From Streptomyces piniterrae (GTDB taxonomy: Bacteria; Actinomycetota; Actinomycetes; Streptomycetales; Streptomycetaceae), in NCBI RefSeq assembly GCF_005048155.1, contig NZ_SUMB01000002.1:434001-498000 (forward strand): a stretch of 64,000 nucleotides of DNA. Direction: 5' to 3'. The notes below the pieces were generated by a model. The model made no database searches, had not been told where the DNA came from, and saw nothing but the letters and a program-made list of their open reading frames with translations. The translations under genes and the position numbers were made by a program. This document shows positions 33,768 through 42,028 of the stretch, piece after piece (position 1 is the stretch's first letter; every line of letters starts with the position of its first letter).

Positions 33768-34997
33768 AAGGCAGCTCTCTGGGGCGCGACCGTGGCCGCC
33801 GTGATGGCGGCCACCAGCCCGCTCAGCCCGGCCCGCGCAGACTCCGACCCGACGCCCCAGCCCGCACCGCGCGGCATGCTCGACGCGATGCGCCGGGACC
33901 TGGGCCTGACGCCGGACCAGGCGCGCAGCCGGCTGGTCCAGGAGGCCGAGGCGCAGCGTGCCGCGCTGGCCGTACGGCGGGTGCTCAGCAGACCGCCGGC
34001 CGGAATGTGGTTCGACAAGACGGCCGGCAAGCTGGTCGTCGCGGTCACCGGCGCCGATGACGCGCAGCGGGTGCGGGCTGCCGGGGCGGTGCCCAAGACG
34101 GTCGCGCACAGCCGCGCCGAGCTCGCCGTGCTGGTACGGCGGATCGGCAACCGGGCCGGCGACGGTGTGCCGGGTGTCACCGGCTGGGGCGTGGACGACC
34201 GCAACAACGGCGTCGTCATCCGCGTCCACCGCAAGGCCCGCAAGCCCGAGACCGCAGACTTCGAGCGCGCCGTCCGTGAACTCGGCACCCGCTCGCGCAT
34301 CCCGGTGCGCATCGAGGAGAGCGACCAGAAGCCGATCCAGCAGGGCGGCCGGATCGTCGGCGGCGAGAAGTGGATGCCGGGGACCGAGGGCATCTGCTCC
34401 ATCGGCTTCTCGGTGACCGGACCCAACGGCCTCAAGGGCTTTCTGACGGCCGGTCACTGCACCAACGACGCGGATCAGCTCGCGTACGGCAAGGACGGCA
34501 GCCGCGTGGGCATCTCCAACCAGGGCGGGCGGCTCAGCGTCAACGGGCGCGAGGGGGACTTCGGCGTGGTCGGGGTGGACGGCGACGACTGGACCCTGAC
34601 CCCGGATGTGGTGGGCGAGGGCGGCAACCCGGTCGCCGTCACCGGAACGCAGGAAGGCATGGTGGGGATGTCCGTATGCCACTCCGGGGAGGCCAGCGGC
34701 TGGCACTGCGGCGAGATCACCAAGGCCGACCAGACCGTGGACTACGGGACGGTCGTCATCGAGGGGCTGTCGTACACCGACGCCTGCTCGGCGCCCGGGG
34801 ATTCGGGCGGCTCGTATGTGACCCAGCCCAGCTCCCCGAAGGCGGTCGGCACACATTCCGGTGGCGGCAGCACCACCTGCAGCAAGAGCACCGGCTCCGG
34901 CGACACCATCACCATCTTCCAGCCGATCGGCGAGCCCCTGGCCAAGTGGGACCTGACCCTGATGACGCAGTCTTCGAGGGGGACGCCGACGCGGTGA
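33714..34997 (+). CDS. Streptogrisin / alpha-lytic-type secreted serine protease precursor
   Basis: 427 residues. The ATG at 33714 has GAGGAG eight bases upstream. The signal peptide (to about residue 42, ARA-DS) has an n-region built of three repeats (QRRFQ). Pro-domain about 50-212; the mature enzyme probably starts at IVGG near 214. Triad: His248 (TAGHC), Asp282 (DFGVV), Ser364 (APGDSGGS). This is the S1E family of Streptomyces extracellular proteases that self-cleave the pro-domain. A strong hairpin follows. The divergent partner is an NlpC/P60-like gene. Confidence 0.93.
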   Translation: MQRRFQTQRRFQMQRRFRKAALWGATVAAVMAATSPLSPARADSDPTPQPAPRGMLDAMRRDLGLTPDQARSRLVQEAEAQRAALAVRRVLSRPPAGMWFDKTAGKLVVAVTGADDAQRVRAAGAVPKTVAHSRAELAVLVRRIGNRAGDGVPGVTGWGVDDRNNGVVIRVHRKARKPETADFERAVRELGTRSRIPVRIEESDQKPIQQGGRIVGGEKWMPGTEGICSIGFSVTGPNGLKGFLTAGHCTNDADQLAYGKDGSRVGISNQGGRLSVNGREGDFGVVGVDGDDWTLTPDVVGEGGNPVAVTGTQEGMVGMSVCHSGEASGWHCGEITKADQTVDYGTVVIEGLSYTDACSAPGDSGGSYVTQPSSPKAVGTHSGGGSTTCSKSTGSGDTITIFQPIGEPLAKWDLTLMTQSSRGTPTR

Positions 34998-35031
34998 ACG
35001 GGGGGTCGTGAGGGGGACATGGCGGGGGCAT

Positions 35032-35063
35032 GCCTGGGCGAGCGGCACTCCGCTCGCCCAGGC
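35032..35063 (+). terminator. 14-bp hairpin after the streptogrisin-type gene
   Basis: GCCTGGGCGAGCGG at 35032-35045 pairs perfectly with 35050-35063 around the loop CACT. It starts 35 bases after the protease stop. Confidence 0.8.
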
Positions 35064-35255
35064 GACCTGCGTCCACGGGCGACTCGGCGCGAGTCGTCGC
35101 CCTTGTGTGATCCGTCGCCCCTGCCCGAGCCGTCGCCCCAGCCGTGCTCCAGCACGGACAGCCGTGAAATAACCGCCGGCCGTTGATCGTTGACGCCTAC
35201 GATGCGAGAAAGCCGACGGCCGACGAGGCCGGCGCCAACGGGGAGCGGAGAGATC

Positions 35256-35741
35256 GTGGCAGAGGTAGCGGGTGCGGCAGCCGGGGCGGGCGGGGCGGAG
35301 CCCTTCACCGTAGGAATCACCGTTCGCGGCTATGAGACGGACACGCAGGGGCATCTCAATCAGAGCGTCTATCTCCAGTACGCCGAGCACGCCCGCTGGA
35401 CGCTGCTCCAGGCGAGCGGAATCCGGCAGAGCGACCTGGTGGACAAGCGCGTCGGCCCGGTGACCGTAGAGACGACCATCCGCTATCTGCGGGAGCTGCG
35501 GGCCGGCGACGAGGTAGCGGTGAGCTGCGAATTCGTCTGGGGCGAGGGGAGGACGTTCCGGGTGGAGCAGACCGTCCGCAAGCTCGACGGGACGGTGTCC
35601 GCCGAGATCAGCGCCGTCGGCGGCCTGCTGGACCTCACCGAGCGCAAGCTGCTCAAGGACCCGCGGGAGGTGTTCCGGGAGCTGGCGGACGACCCGTCGC
35701 TGCTGGGCCTCGGCGGCGGCCCCGGGAGCGCTCGCGGCTGA
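35256..35741 (+). CDS. Hot-dog-fold acyl-CoA thioesterase (4HBT type)
   Basis: 161 residues from a GTG at 35256, preceded by GGGGAGCGGAGA. Motifs: VRGYETDTQGHLNQSVYLQYAEHARW, with the Asp/Asn/His region typical of YbgC/4-hydroxybenzoyl-CoA thioesterases, then TTIRYLRELRAGDEV and CEFVWGEGRTFRVEQTVRKLDG. Expected reaction: hydrolysis of an acyl-CoA. The Ala/Gly-rich leader of about 12 residues may not be part of the fold. It is transcribed alone and convergent with the DeoR-type gene. Confidence 0.85.
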   Translation: MAEVAGAAAGAGGAEPFTVGITVRGYETDTQGHLNQSVYLQYAEHARWTLLQASGIRQSDLVDKRVGPVTVETTIRYLRELRAGDEVAVSCEFVWGEGRTFRVEQTVRKLDGTVSAEISAVGGLLDLTERKLLKDPREVFRELADDPSLLGLGGGPGSARG

Positions 35742-35759
35742 GGGCGCCGCCAGGGGCTT

Positions 35760-35789
35760 TCCGACCCTGTCCGGTGGGTCAGGGTCGGA
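35760..35789. terminator. Hairpin between convergent thioesterase and DeoR genes
   Basis: TCCGACCCTG at 35760-35769 pairs with 35780-35789, loop 10. It serves both convergent genes. Confidence 0.65.
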
Positions 35790-35807
35790 CTCGGCGTCGG
35801 ACAGGCC

Positions 35808-36590
35808 CTACCCCCGTTCCGCCACCACCATCACCTCGGTGCCGCCCGCCCGCACCGCCCGTACCTGCTCGGCCGGTAGCCCGTCGTCGACGATCAGCAG
35901 ATCGAAGTCGGTCAGCGGCGCGAGCGCGTACAGCCCGTCCTTGGTGAACTTGGTGTGGTCCGCGACCAGCACACTGCGTGCCGCGCTCTCCATCATCGCC
36001 CGCTTGACCTGCACTGTTTCCGGTGAGGTGTGATAGCAGCGGCCGTTGGTCACGGCCGTGGTGGACATGAACAGCACATCGGCGCGAAAGGCCCGGACCG
36101 CGTCCGCGGTGTGCAGCCCCATGAAGGCGTCATAGGCGGGGAAGTAGGCGCCGCCCAGGGTGATGAGGGAGATACCCGGCTCCTTGGACAGCGTCGTGAT
36201 CGCCGGCAGCGAGTTGGTGATCACGGTCAGCGGGGTGTGCTCGGTGGCCTCGTTCGCGAGCAGCAGACAGGTCGTGCTGTCGTCGAGCAGCACCGTCTGG
36301 CCGGGGACCAGCAACGTCGCGGCGGCCCGTGCCAGCAGCTGCTTGGTCTGCGCCATGGTGGCCATGCGTTCCGCGACGCTGCCGTGGAACTGCGCCGACG
36401 GCAGCCCGGTCGCGCCGCCGCGCACCTTGCGCAGCCAGCCCTGCGCCTGGAGAGCGTCCAGATCGCGGTGCGCGGTCATCAGGCTGGTGCCGAACTCCTC
36501 GGCGAGGTCCGCGGTGCGGACGAATCCGCGGGCGATGACGCTGTCGCGAATACGGCGCCGCCGCTCCTCCTGGGCCTCGACCCGGTCCAT
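35808..36590 (-). CDS. DeoR/GlpR-family repressor of the adjacent polyol operon
   Basis: 260 residues. The ATG at 36590 has GGAGGGAG upstream; a GTG at 36638 is less likely. N-terminal DeoR HTH (RIRDSVIARGFVRTADLAEEFGTSLMTAHRDLDALQAQGWL) at about 10-55 and a sugar-phosphate-sensing domain (LLDDSTTCLLLA, VITNSLPAITTL, FMSTTAVTNGRCYHTSPETVQVKRAMM, LVADHTKF) after it. DeoR proteins usually repress sugar or polyol operons and are released by a phosphorylated intermediate. It is divergent from the permease-kinase operon, so that operon is its likely target. Confidence 0.9.
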   Translation of the reverse strand: MDRVEAQEERRRRIRDSVIARGFVRTADLAEEFGTSLMTAHRDLDALQAQGWLRKVRGGATGLPSAQFHGSVAERMATMAQTKQLLARAAATLLVPGQTVLLDDSTTCLLLANEATEHTPLTVITNSLPAITTLSKEPGISLITLGGAYFPAYDAFMGLHTADAVRAFRADVLFMSTTAVTNGRCYHTSPETVQVKRAMMESAARSVLVADHTKFTKDGLYALAPLTDFDLLIVDDGLPAEQVRAVRAGGTEVMVVAERG

Positions 36591-36655
36591 CGCCCCGCTC
36601 CCTCCGGTGCCCGCGCCAGGTGCCTCCGCGTGTGTCACCCGGCACGGCGTGTGAA

Positions 36656-36686
36656 TTCGCCGCGTTATGTTCGCACGGATTTAACG
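36656..36686. promoter_or_regulatory. Candidate DeoR operator in the polyol-operon promoter
   Basis: The relatively AT-rich stretch around 36656-36686 has two TTCGC direct repeats (at 36657 and 36670, 13 bases apart) and an inverted pair CGTTA (36663-36667) / TAACG (36682-36686). DeoR/GlpR regulators often bind TTCG-containing direct repeats. The rest of the 273-base divergent interval shows nothing else, and I found no SAM-riboswitch-like structure. Confidence 0.4.
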
Positions 36687-36863
36687 TACGGACTCACCGT
36701 AGCGCGCCAGCCGGTGAGGGCGTCTCCCTGCGGCTTCCGCGTACGCAACATGGCAGGTCGCCGCCCTCATGCGAAGAGTTCCGGCCACCATTGACGCCCC
36801 TTTCGGCCAGGCGGTTCCCTCATCGCATCCATCCCGCCTGCCGCCGCAGAAAGGGGAGATTCG

Positions 36864-38174
36864 ATGACGAACCTTCCGCCGCGTTCGCTGATCACACGCC
36901 TGGGCATCCCGCCGACCCTCGCCTGGGGCTACCTCGGACTCCTGCTCTTCATGATCGGAGACGGTGTCGAGTCCGGCTATCTCTCCCCGTACCTGATCGA
37001 CGAGGGCATCTCCGAGTCCCGCGTCGCGCTGCTGTTCACCGTCTACGGAATCGCCGCCGCGATCGCCGCCTGGCTCTCCGGAGTGCTGTCCGACCTGTGG
37101 GGCCCGCGCCGGGTGATGTGGACCGGACTCGGCATCTGGGGCGTCTTCCAGCTGGTCTTCCTCGTCGCGGCCATCCCCGCGACCAGCTATCCGCTGATGA
37201 TGCTCGGCTACGGCCTGCGCGGCCTGGGGTATCCGCTGTTCGCCTACGGATTCCTGGTGTGGATCGCCGGAGTGGCACCGCGCGCCCGGCTCAGCACGGC
37301 CATGGGCTGGTTCTGGTTCGCCTTCACCGGCGGACTGCCCACGCTCGGCTCGCTGGTCGCCAGTGGCCTCATCCCGCAGATCGGCGCCTACGCCACGCTG
37401 TGGGCGGCACTGGCGCTGGTCCTCGTGGGCGGCCTGATCGCCCTGCTGCTCGTCCGCGACGAGCGGGGCGCCAAGCGGGTGCCGGCCGAGGGGGAGAAGC
37501 CGCTGGCCACCCTGGTCGGCAGCGTCACCATCCTGTGGCGCAACCCCCGGGTCGGTGTCGGCTCGCTGGTACGCGTCATCAACACGGCCTCGCAGTTCGG
37601 CTTCTTCGTGATCATGCCGATCCACTTCACCAGGACCGTCGGCTTCAGCCTCACCCAGTGGCTGCACCTGCTCAGCGCGATGTTCGCGACCAACATCTTC
37701 GCCAACCTGCTGTGCGGGATGATCGGTGACCGGCTCGGCTGGCGCCACACCATCGCCTGGGTCGGCGGCGCCGGCTGCACCCTCAGCACCCTGCTGCTCT
37801 TCTACGTGCCGGACGCGGCGGGCGCCAACTTCCCGCTGGCCCTTGTGGTCGCCGCCTTCTACGGCGCTACGCTGGCTGGATACGTCCCGGTATCGGCGCT
37901 GATGCCCTCGCTGGAGCCGAAGCACAAGGGGCAGGCGCTGGCCGCACTCAACCTGGGCGCGGGCGCCAGCACCTTCGTCGGCCCCGCCGTCGTCGCGGCC
38001 TTCGTCGGGCCGCTCGGCGTGGAAGGCGTCGTGTGGATCTTCGCGGGGATGTATGCGCTGAGCACTGTGCTGGCCCTCTTCCTGAAGCTGCCGGACGATG
38101 CGGGTAGGGGCGAAGAAGCGGCTGCCGCCGGCGCCCGGCCGGGCACCGCGTCCACCGCCTCCGCCCCGGCGTGA
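36864..38174 (+). CDS. MFS polyol permease (RbtT/DalT ribitol/arabinitol family)
   Basis: 436 residues, 12 membrane segments. WGYLGLLLFMIGDGVESGYLS at the start, the MFS loop between helices 2 and 3 (GVLSDLWGPRRVMW), GYGLRGLGYPLFAYGFLVW, RVINTASQFGFFVIMPIHFT and SLEPKHKGQALAALNLGAG closely follow the layout of Klebsiella ribitol and D-arabinitol permeases. It imports a polyol or similar compound with protons. It opens an operon: the first FGGY kinase begins 13 bases after its stop. GGGAG precedes the ATG. Confidence 0.85.
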   Translation: MTNLPPRSLITRLGIPPTLAWGYLGLLLFMIGDGVESGYLSPYLIDEGISESRVALLFTVYGIAAAIAAWLSGVLSDLWGPRRVMWTGLGIWGVFQLVFLVAAIPATSYPLMMLGYGLRGLGYPLFAYGFLVWIAGVAPRARLSTAMGWFWFAFTGGLPTLGSLVASGLIPQIGAYATLWAALALVLVGGLIALLLVRDERGAKRVPAEGEKPLATLVGSVTILWRNPRVGVGSLVRVINTASQFGFFVIMPIHFTRTVGFSLTQWLHLLSAMFATNIFANLLCGMIGDRLGWRHTIAWVGGAGCTLSTLLLFYVPDAAGANFPLALVVAAFYGATLAGYVPVSALMPSLEPKHKGQALAALNLGAGASTFVGPAVVAAFVGPLGVEGVVWIFAGMYALSTVLALFLKLPDDAGRGEEAAAAGARPGTASTASAPA

Positions 38175-38187
38175 AAGGACCCCACAG

Positions 38188-39855
38188 ATGTCCGTACTGA
38201 CCATTGATGTCGGCACCACGATGATCAAGTCGGTGGTCTTCGACGACCAGGGCACCGAGATCGCGGTGTCCCGCCAGGCCACCGAGGTGCACCGGCCGCA
38301 CCCCGGCTGGGCCGAACAGGACATGGACGCCGTCTGGAACGCCGTTGTCTTCACCGTCCGCAGTGTTCTCTCGGACGTGTCGGAGCTGGCCGACCCGGTG
38401 TGGCTGGTGTCTTTCACCGCCCAGGGCGACGGCGCCTGGCTCGTCGACGAGCGCGGCCGCCCCACCGGCCCGGCGATCCTGTGGTCCGACGGCCGGGCCG
38501 GCGACCGGCTCACCGCCTGGCAGCGGGACGGCATCCTCGAAGCGGCCTTCCGCCGCAACGGCTCGCTGACCTGCGCCGGCATGCCCAACGCCCTGTTCAG
38601 CTGGCTCGCCGAACACGACCCGGACCGGCTGGCGCGCTCCGCCACCTCGCTCACCGCCGCCGGCTGGCTCTTCCTCCGCCTCACCGGCGTCCGCGCCACC
38701 GACGAATCCGACGCCTCCGCCCCGTTCCTCGACCACGCCACCGGCGATTACGACCCGCAGATCCTGGAACTGTTCGGCCTGACCGCCTACGCGCGGCTGC
38801 TGCCGACCGTCCTCGGCGAGTCGGAACGGATCGCCGAGATCACCGCCGAGGCCTCGGGACAGCTCGGGCTGCCCGCCGGACTGCCTGTCGTGATGGCCCC
38901 CTACGACATCGCCTCCACCGCCCGCGGCGTCGGCGTCGTCAACCCCGGCCAGGCGTGCAGCATCCTCGGCACCACCCTGTGCACCGAGATCGTCCGCACC
39001 GACGTCGACACCACCGGCGAACCGTCCGGCATCAACATCGCCTACCGCGGCCGCGAGCGGGTGCTGCGCGCCTTCCCGACCCTCAACGGCGCCGAGGTGC
39101 TCGGCTGGGCCGCGGAGATGCTGGGGCTGACCGGGCCTCCGGAGCTGGCGCGGCTGGCGTTCCAGTCGGAGCCCGGCGCCCACGGGCTGATGTTCCTGCC
39201 GTATCTCTCCCCGGCGGGCGAGCGCGCTCCGTTCCTCGATCCGCGCGCCCGCGGCTCCTTCTGGGGCATGTCCCTGGAGCACTCGCGCGCCGACATGGCC
39301 CGCGCCGTCTTCGACGGGCTCTCCCTCGTCCTGCGGGACTCGCTGGCCGCCGCCCGTACCGACATCAGCGAGCTGCGGCTGTGCGGCGGCGGCGCCAACA
39401 GCGACGCCTGGTGCGCGCTGATCGCCGATGCGACCGGGGTGCCGACCGCCCGCGCCGGGGACACCGAACTGGGCGCCAAGGGCGCGTTCCTCACCGGTCT
39501 GGTCCGCTCCGGCGCGGAGAGCAGCATGCACAGCGCCGCCACCAAGTACGTCCGGATGCGGAGCAGTTGGGAGCCGGACCCGGAGCGCGCGGAGTTCTAT
39601 GCCGCGCTCTACGAGGACTTCCTCGGCTGGCGGACGATCGCCCGCGAGGCCGGCTGGCGGGGCGGCGCGGTCTGGCGGGGGAGCACGGCGGGACGCCGCG
39701 CGGCATCCGGGCCGCCGCCCGCGGACGACGGCATACCCCGCCAGGGCGCCGGCCCCACACCCCCGGCCACCCACGCAGTCCGCCCGGCCGCCGGCGGCAC
39801 CACTGTCACCACCGGCCCCCGCGCCCCCACCGCCCCTGGAGGCACCCGTGTCTGA
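38188..39855 (+). CDS. FGGY carbohydrate kinase, erythritol-kinase (EryA)-like
   Basis: 555 residues. ASKHA-fold kinase: ATP phosphate-1 loop LTIDVGTTMIKSVVFD at the start, FTAQGDGAWLVDERGRPTGPAILWSDGRA near 75 (the TGQGDG-type motif of erythritol/xylulose kinases), LPYLSPAGERAPFLDPRARG and LRLCGGGANSDAW (adenosine loop) near 395. The last 65 or so residues are a Pro/Gly/Thr/Ala-rich extension with no recognisable fold; the normal FGGY end is near YAALYEDFLGWR. Expected reaction: ATP-dependent phosphorylation of a polyol, ketose or sugar acid. It overlaps the second kinase by eight bases. Confidence 0.85.
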   Translation: MSVLTIDVGTTMIKSVVFDDQGTEIAVSRQATEVHRPHPGWAEQDMDAVWNAVVFTVRSVLSDVSELADPVWLVSFTAQGDGAWLVDERGRPTGPAILWSDGRAGDRLTAWQRDGILEAAFRRNGSLTCAGMPNALFSWLAEHDPDRLARSATSLTAAGWLFLRLTGVRATDESDASAPFLDHATGDYDPQILELFGLTAYARLLPTVLGESERIAEITAEASGQLGLPAGLPVVMAPYDIASTARGVGVVNPGQACSILGTTLCTEIVRTDVDTTGEPSGINIAYRGRERVLRAFPTLNGAEVLGWAAEMLGLTGPPELARLAFQSEPGAHGLMFLPYLSPAGERAPFLDPRARGSFWGMSLEHSRADMARAVFDGLSLVLRDSLAAARTDISELRLCGGGANSDAWCALIADATGVPTARAGDTELGAKGAFLTGLVRSGAESSMHSAATKYVRMRSSWEPDPERAEFYAALYEDFLGWRTIAREAGWRGGAVWRGSTAGRRAASGPPPADDGIPRQGAGPTPPATHAVRPAAGGTTVTTGPRAPTAPGGTRV

Positions 39856-41359
39856 CCCGCACACCCCCAGCCGCACCCCCACCCTCGACGGCACCTGGCT
39901 CGGCCTCGACCTGGGCACCCAGAGCGCCCGCTGTGTCGCCGTCGACGGCACCGGACAGGTCCTCGCCTCCGCCTCCCGCCCGCTGACCAGCCGCCGTCAG
40001 GGCAGGTGCCACGAGCAGGACCCGGAGGAGTGGTGGACCGCGCTGTCCGGTGCCTGCCAGGAAGCCCTGCACGGCATCGACACCCGCCGGATCCGCGGAC
40101 TGGCCGTCGACGGCACCTCGGGGACCATCCTGCTCGCCGATGCCGCCGGCACCCCGCTCACCCCGGGGCTGATGTACGACGACGGGCGCGCCACCGACCA
40201 GACCGAGGCGGTCAACAAGGCCGGCGCGGCGGTCTGGGAGGAGCTGGGCTACCGCAGCATGCAGCCGTCCTGGGCGCTGCCCAAACTCCGCTGGCTGCTC
40301 GACCACGAACCCGCCACCACCCACCGGGGCGACCGGCTGCTCCACCAGGTCGACCTGATCACCTGGCGGCTGGCCGGACACCAGGTGCCGAGCGACGCCA
40401 GCCACGCCCTCAAGACCGGCTACCACCTGGTCGAGGAGGGCTGGCCGCACAAGGTGATGGCCGAACTCGGCGTCTCCGAGAGCCTGTTGCCCGATGTCGT
40501 ACGCCCCGGCAGCGCGCTCGGCACCGTATGCGCCGACGCCGCCGAGGCCACCGGCATCCCCGAGGGCACCACCATCGTCGCCGGTATGACCGACGGCTGC
40601 GCCGCCCAGATCGGCGCCGGAGCCCTCGCCCCCGGCGCCTGGAACTGCGTACTCGGCACCACCCTCGTCTTCAAGGGCAGCAGCCCCCACCTCGTCCGCG
40701 ACCCGGCGGGCGTCGTGTACTGCCACCGCGGCCCGGACGGCAACTGGCTGCCCGGCGGTGCCTCCAGCAGCGGTGCCGGCGTCATCTCGCAGTACTTCCA
40801 CAGCGAGAACGTCGACGTGCTCACCGAGCAGGCCGCGGCACTCGACCCGGACGCCGTCGCCTACCCGCTGGTCTCCACCGGCGGCGAGCGCTTCCCGTTC
40901 CGCGCACCCGAAGCCGAACCCTTCATCCTCGGCCAACTCCCCACCCGCGCCGCCGAGTTCCACTCGTATCTGCTCGGCGTCGCCTGCCTCGAAAGGCTCT
41001 GCTTCGACTACCTCGACCACATCGGCGCCCCCGTCGACGGGCCCCTCACCTTCACCGGCGGCGGCACCCGCAACGCCTACTGGAACCAGCTGCGCGCCGA
41101 CGTACTCGGACGCGCCGTACGCCTCCCCGAACAAGCCGAAGGCGCCATCGGCATGGCCGTACTCGCCGCCACCTCCTCCGGAGCATCCCTCCAGGAGGCG
41201 GCGACCGCCATGGTCCGGATCGCCGAGGAGCTGCATCCCGCCCCCGACCGCACCGCCCGCTACCTCCCCGTCTACCTCCGCTTCATCGACGAACTCACCC
41301 GCCGTGGCTGGCTCGACCAGACCGTGGCCGACCACGCCCGCAGGAGGGCCACGCAGTGA
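39848..41359 (+). CDS. FGGY carbohydrate kinase, ribulokinase-like
   Basis: 503 residues from a GTG at 39848 with GGAGG eight bases upstream. ATP loop WLGLDLGTQSARCVAVDG; RHEQDP-like CHEQDPEEWW; GLAVDGTSGTILLADAAG; LTPGLMYDDGRA (ketose contacts); TFTGGGTRNAYWNQLRADVLG as the adenosine loop. This is the D-ribulokinase-like branch of FGGY, clearly different from the first kinase, so the two probably act on different intermediates. It overlaps the first kinase and, by GTGA, the following phosphatase. Confidence 0.87.
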   Translation: MSDPHTPSRTPTLDGTWLGLDLGTQSARCVAVDGTGQVLASASRPLTSRRQGRCHEQDPEEWWTALSGACQEALHGIDTRRIRGLAVDGTSGTILLADAAGTPLTPGLMYDDGRATDQTEAVNKAGAAVWEELGYRSMQPSWALPKLRWLLDHEPATTHRGDRLLHQVDLITWRLAGHQVPSDASHALKTGYHLVEEGWPHKVMAELGVSESLLPDVVRPGSALGTVCADAAEATGIPEGTTIVAGMTDGCAAQIGAGALAPGAWNCVLGTTLVFKGSSPHLVRDPAGVVYCHRGPDGNWLPGGASSSGAGVISQYFHSENVDVLTEQAAALDPDAVAYPLVSTGGERFPFRAPEAEPFILGQLPTRAAEFHSYLLGVACLERLCFDYLDHIGAPVDGPLTFTGGGTRNAYWNQLRADVLGRAVRLPEQAEGAIGMAVLAATSSGASLQEAATAMVRIAEELHPAPDRTARYLPVYLRFIDELTRRGWLDQTVADHARRRATQ

Positions 41360-41982
41360 CCGACTTCATCCTGGTACGCCACGGCGAGACCGTGTGGCAT
41401 GCCGAGAACCGCTATGCCGGCCGCACCGATGTGCCCCTCACCGACCACGGTCGCGAGCAGGCCGCGACACTCGCCAACTGGGCGACGACCGCCGACCTCA
41501 CCGCCGTCTGGAGCTCACCGCTCTCCCGCGCCCGCCTCACCGCAGGCCCCGCGGCCGAGGCCTGCGGCCTCACTCCGCGCATCGACGAGCGCCTCTACGA
41601 ACTGGACTTCGGCCAGGGCGAGGGCCTGACCAGGGACGAGATGCGGCACCGCTTCCCGCAGCAGCTGGACGCCTTCCTTGCCGACCCGGTCGAGCACCAT
41701 CTCCCCGGCGGCGAGGACCCGCGCCGGGCCGCCGGACGTGCCGCCGCCTGCCTGGCCGACATCGCCCGCGAGCATCCGCACGGCCGGATCCTCCTGGTCG
41801 CCCACTCCACCCTCGTCCGGGTCCTGCTCTGCCATCTGCTGGGCATACCGCTCGCCGACTACCGCCGGGTCTTCCCCGAACTGCACAACGGCGCCCTCAC
41901 CGAGATCCGCGTCGAGGACGGCCGGACCGCGCTGCTGCGCCTCAACACCCCGGCGATGACCGCCATCCCCGTCTACCACTGA
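41356..41982 (+). CDS. Histidine phosphatase (phosphoglycerate-mutase superfamily)
   Basis: 208 residues. Catalytic LVRHGETVWHAENRYAGRTDVPLT: the RHG phospho-acceptor His is at about residue 9. Also WSSPLSRARLTAGPAAEACG, LYELDFGQGEGLTRDEM and LLVAHSTLVRVLLCHLLG with the second catalytic His. In a kinase operon it may be a repair enzyme that removes dead-end sugar phosphates, or a true pathway step. It starts inside the stop of the second kinase (GTGA). Confidence 0.88.
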   Translation: MTDFILVRHGETVWHAENRYAGRTDVPLTDHGREQAATLANWATTADLTAVWSSPLSRARLTAGPAAEACGLTPRIDERLYELDFGQGEGLTRDEMRHRFPQQLDAFLADPVEHHLPGGEDPRRAAGRAAACLADIAREHPHGRILLVAHSTLVRVLLCHLLGIPLADYRRVFPELHNGALTEIRVEDGRTALLRLNTPAMTAIPVYH

Positions 41983-42028
41983 CCCGCGAACAGCCCCTGC
42001 CGCACCGCCACTTCAGGAGAATTTCCCG

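Noticed and set aside
36591..36863. SAM-type riboswitch before the polyol operon (looked for because of the yoaDCB analogy)
   Set aside because: No matching set of helices or conserved loop sequences was seen.
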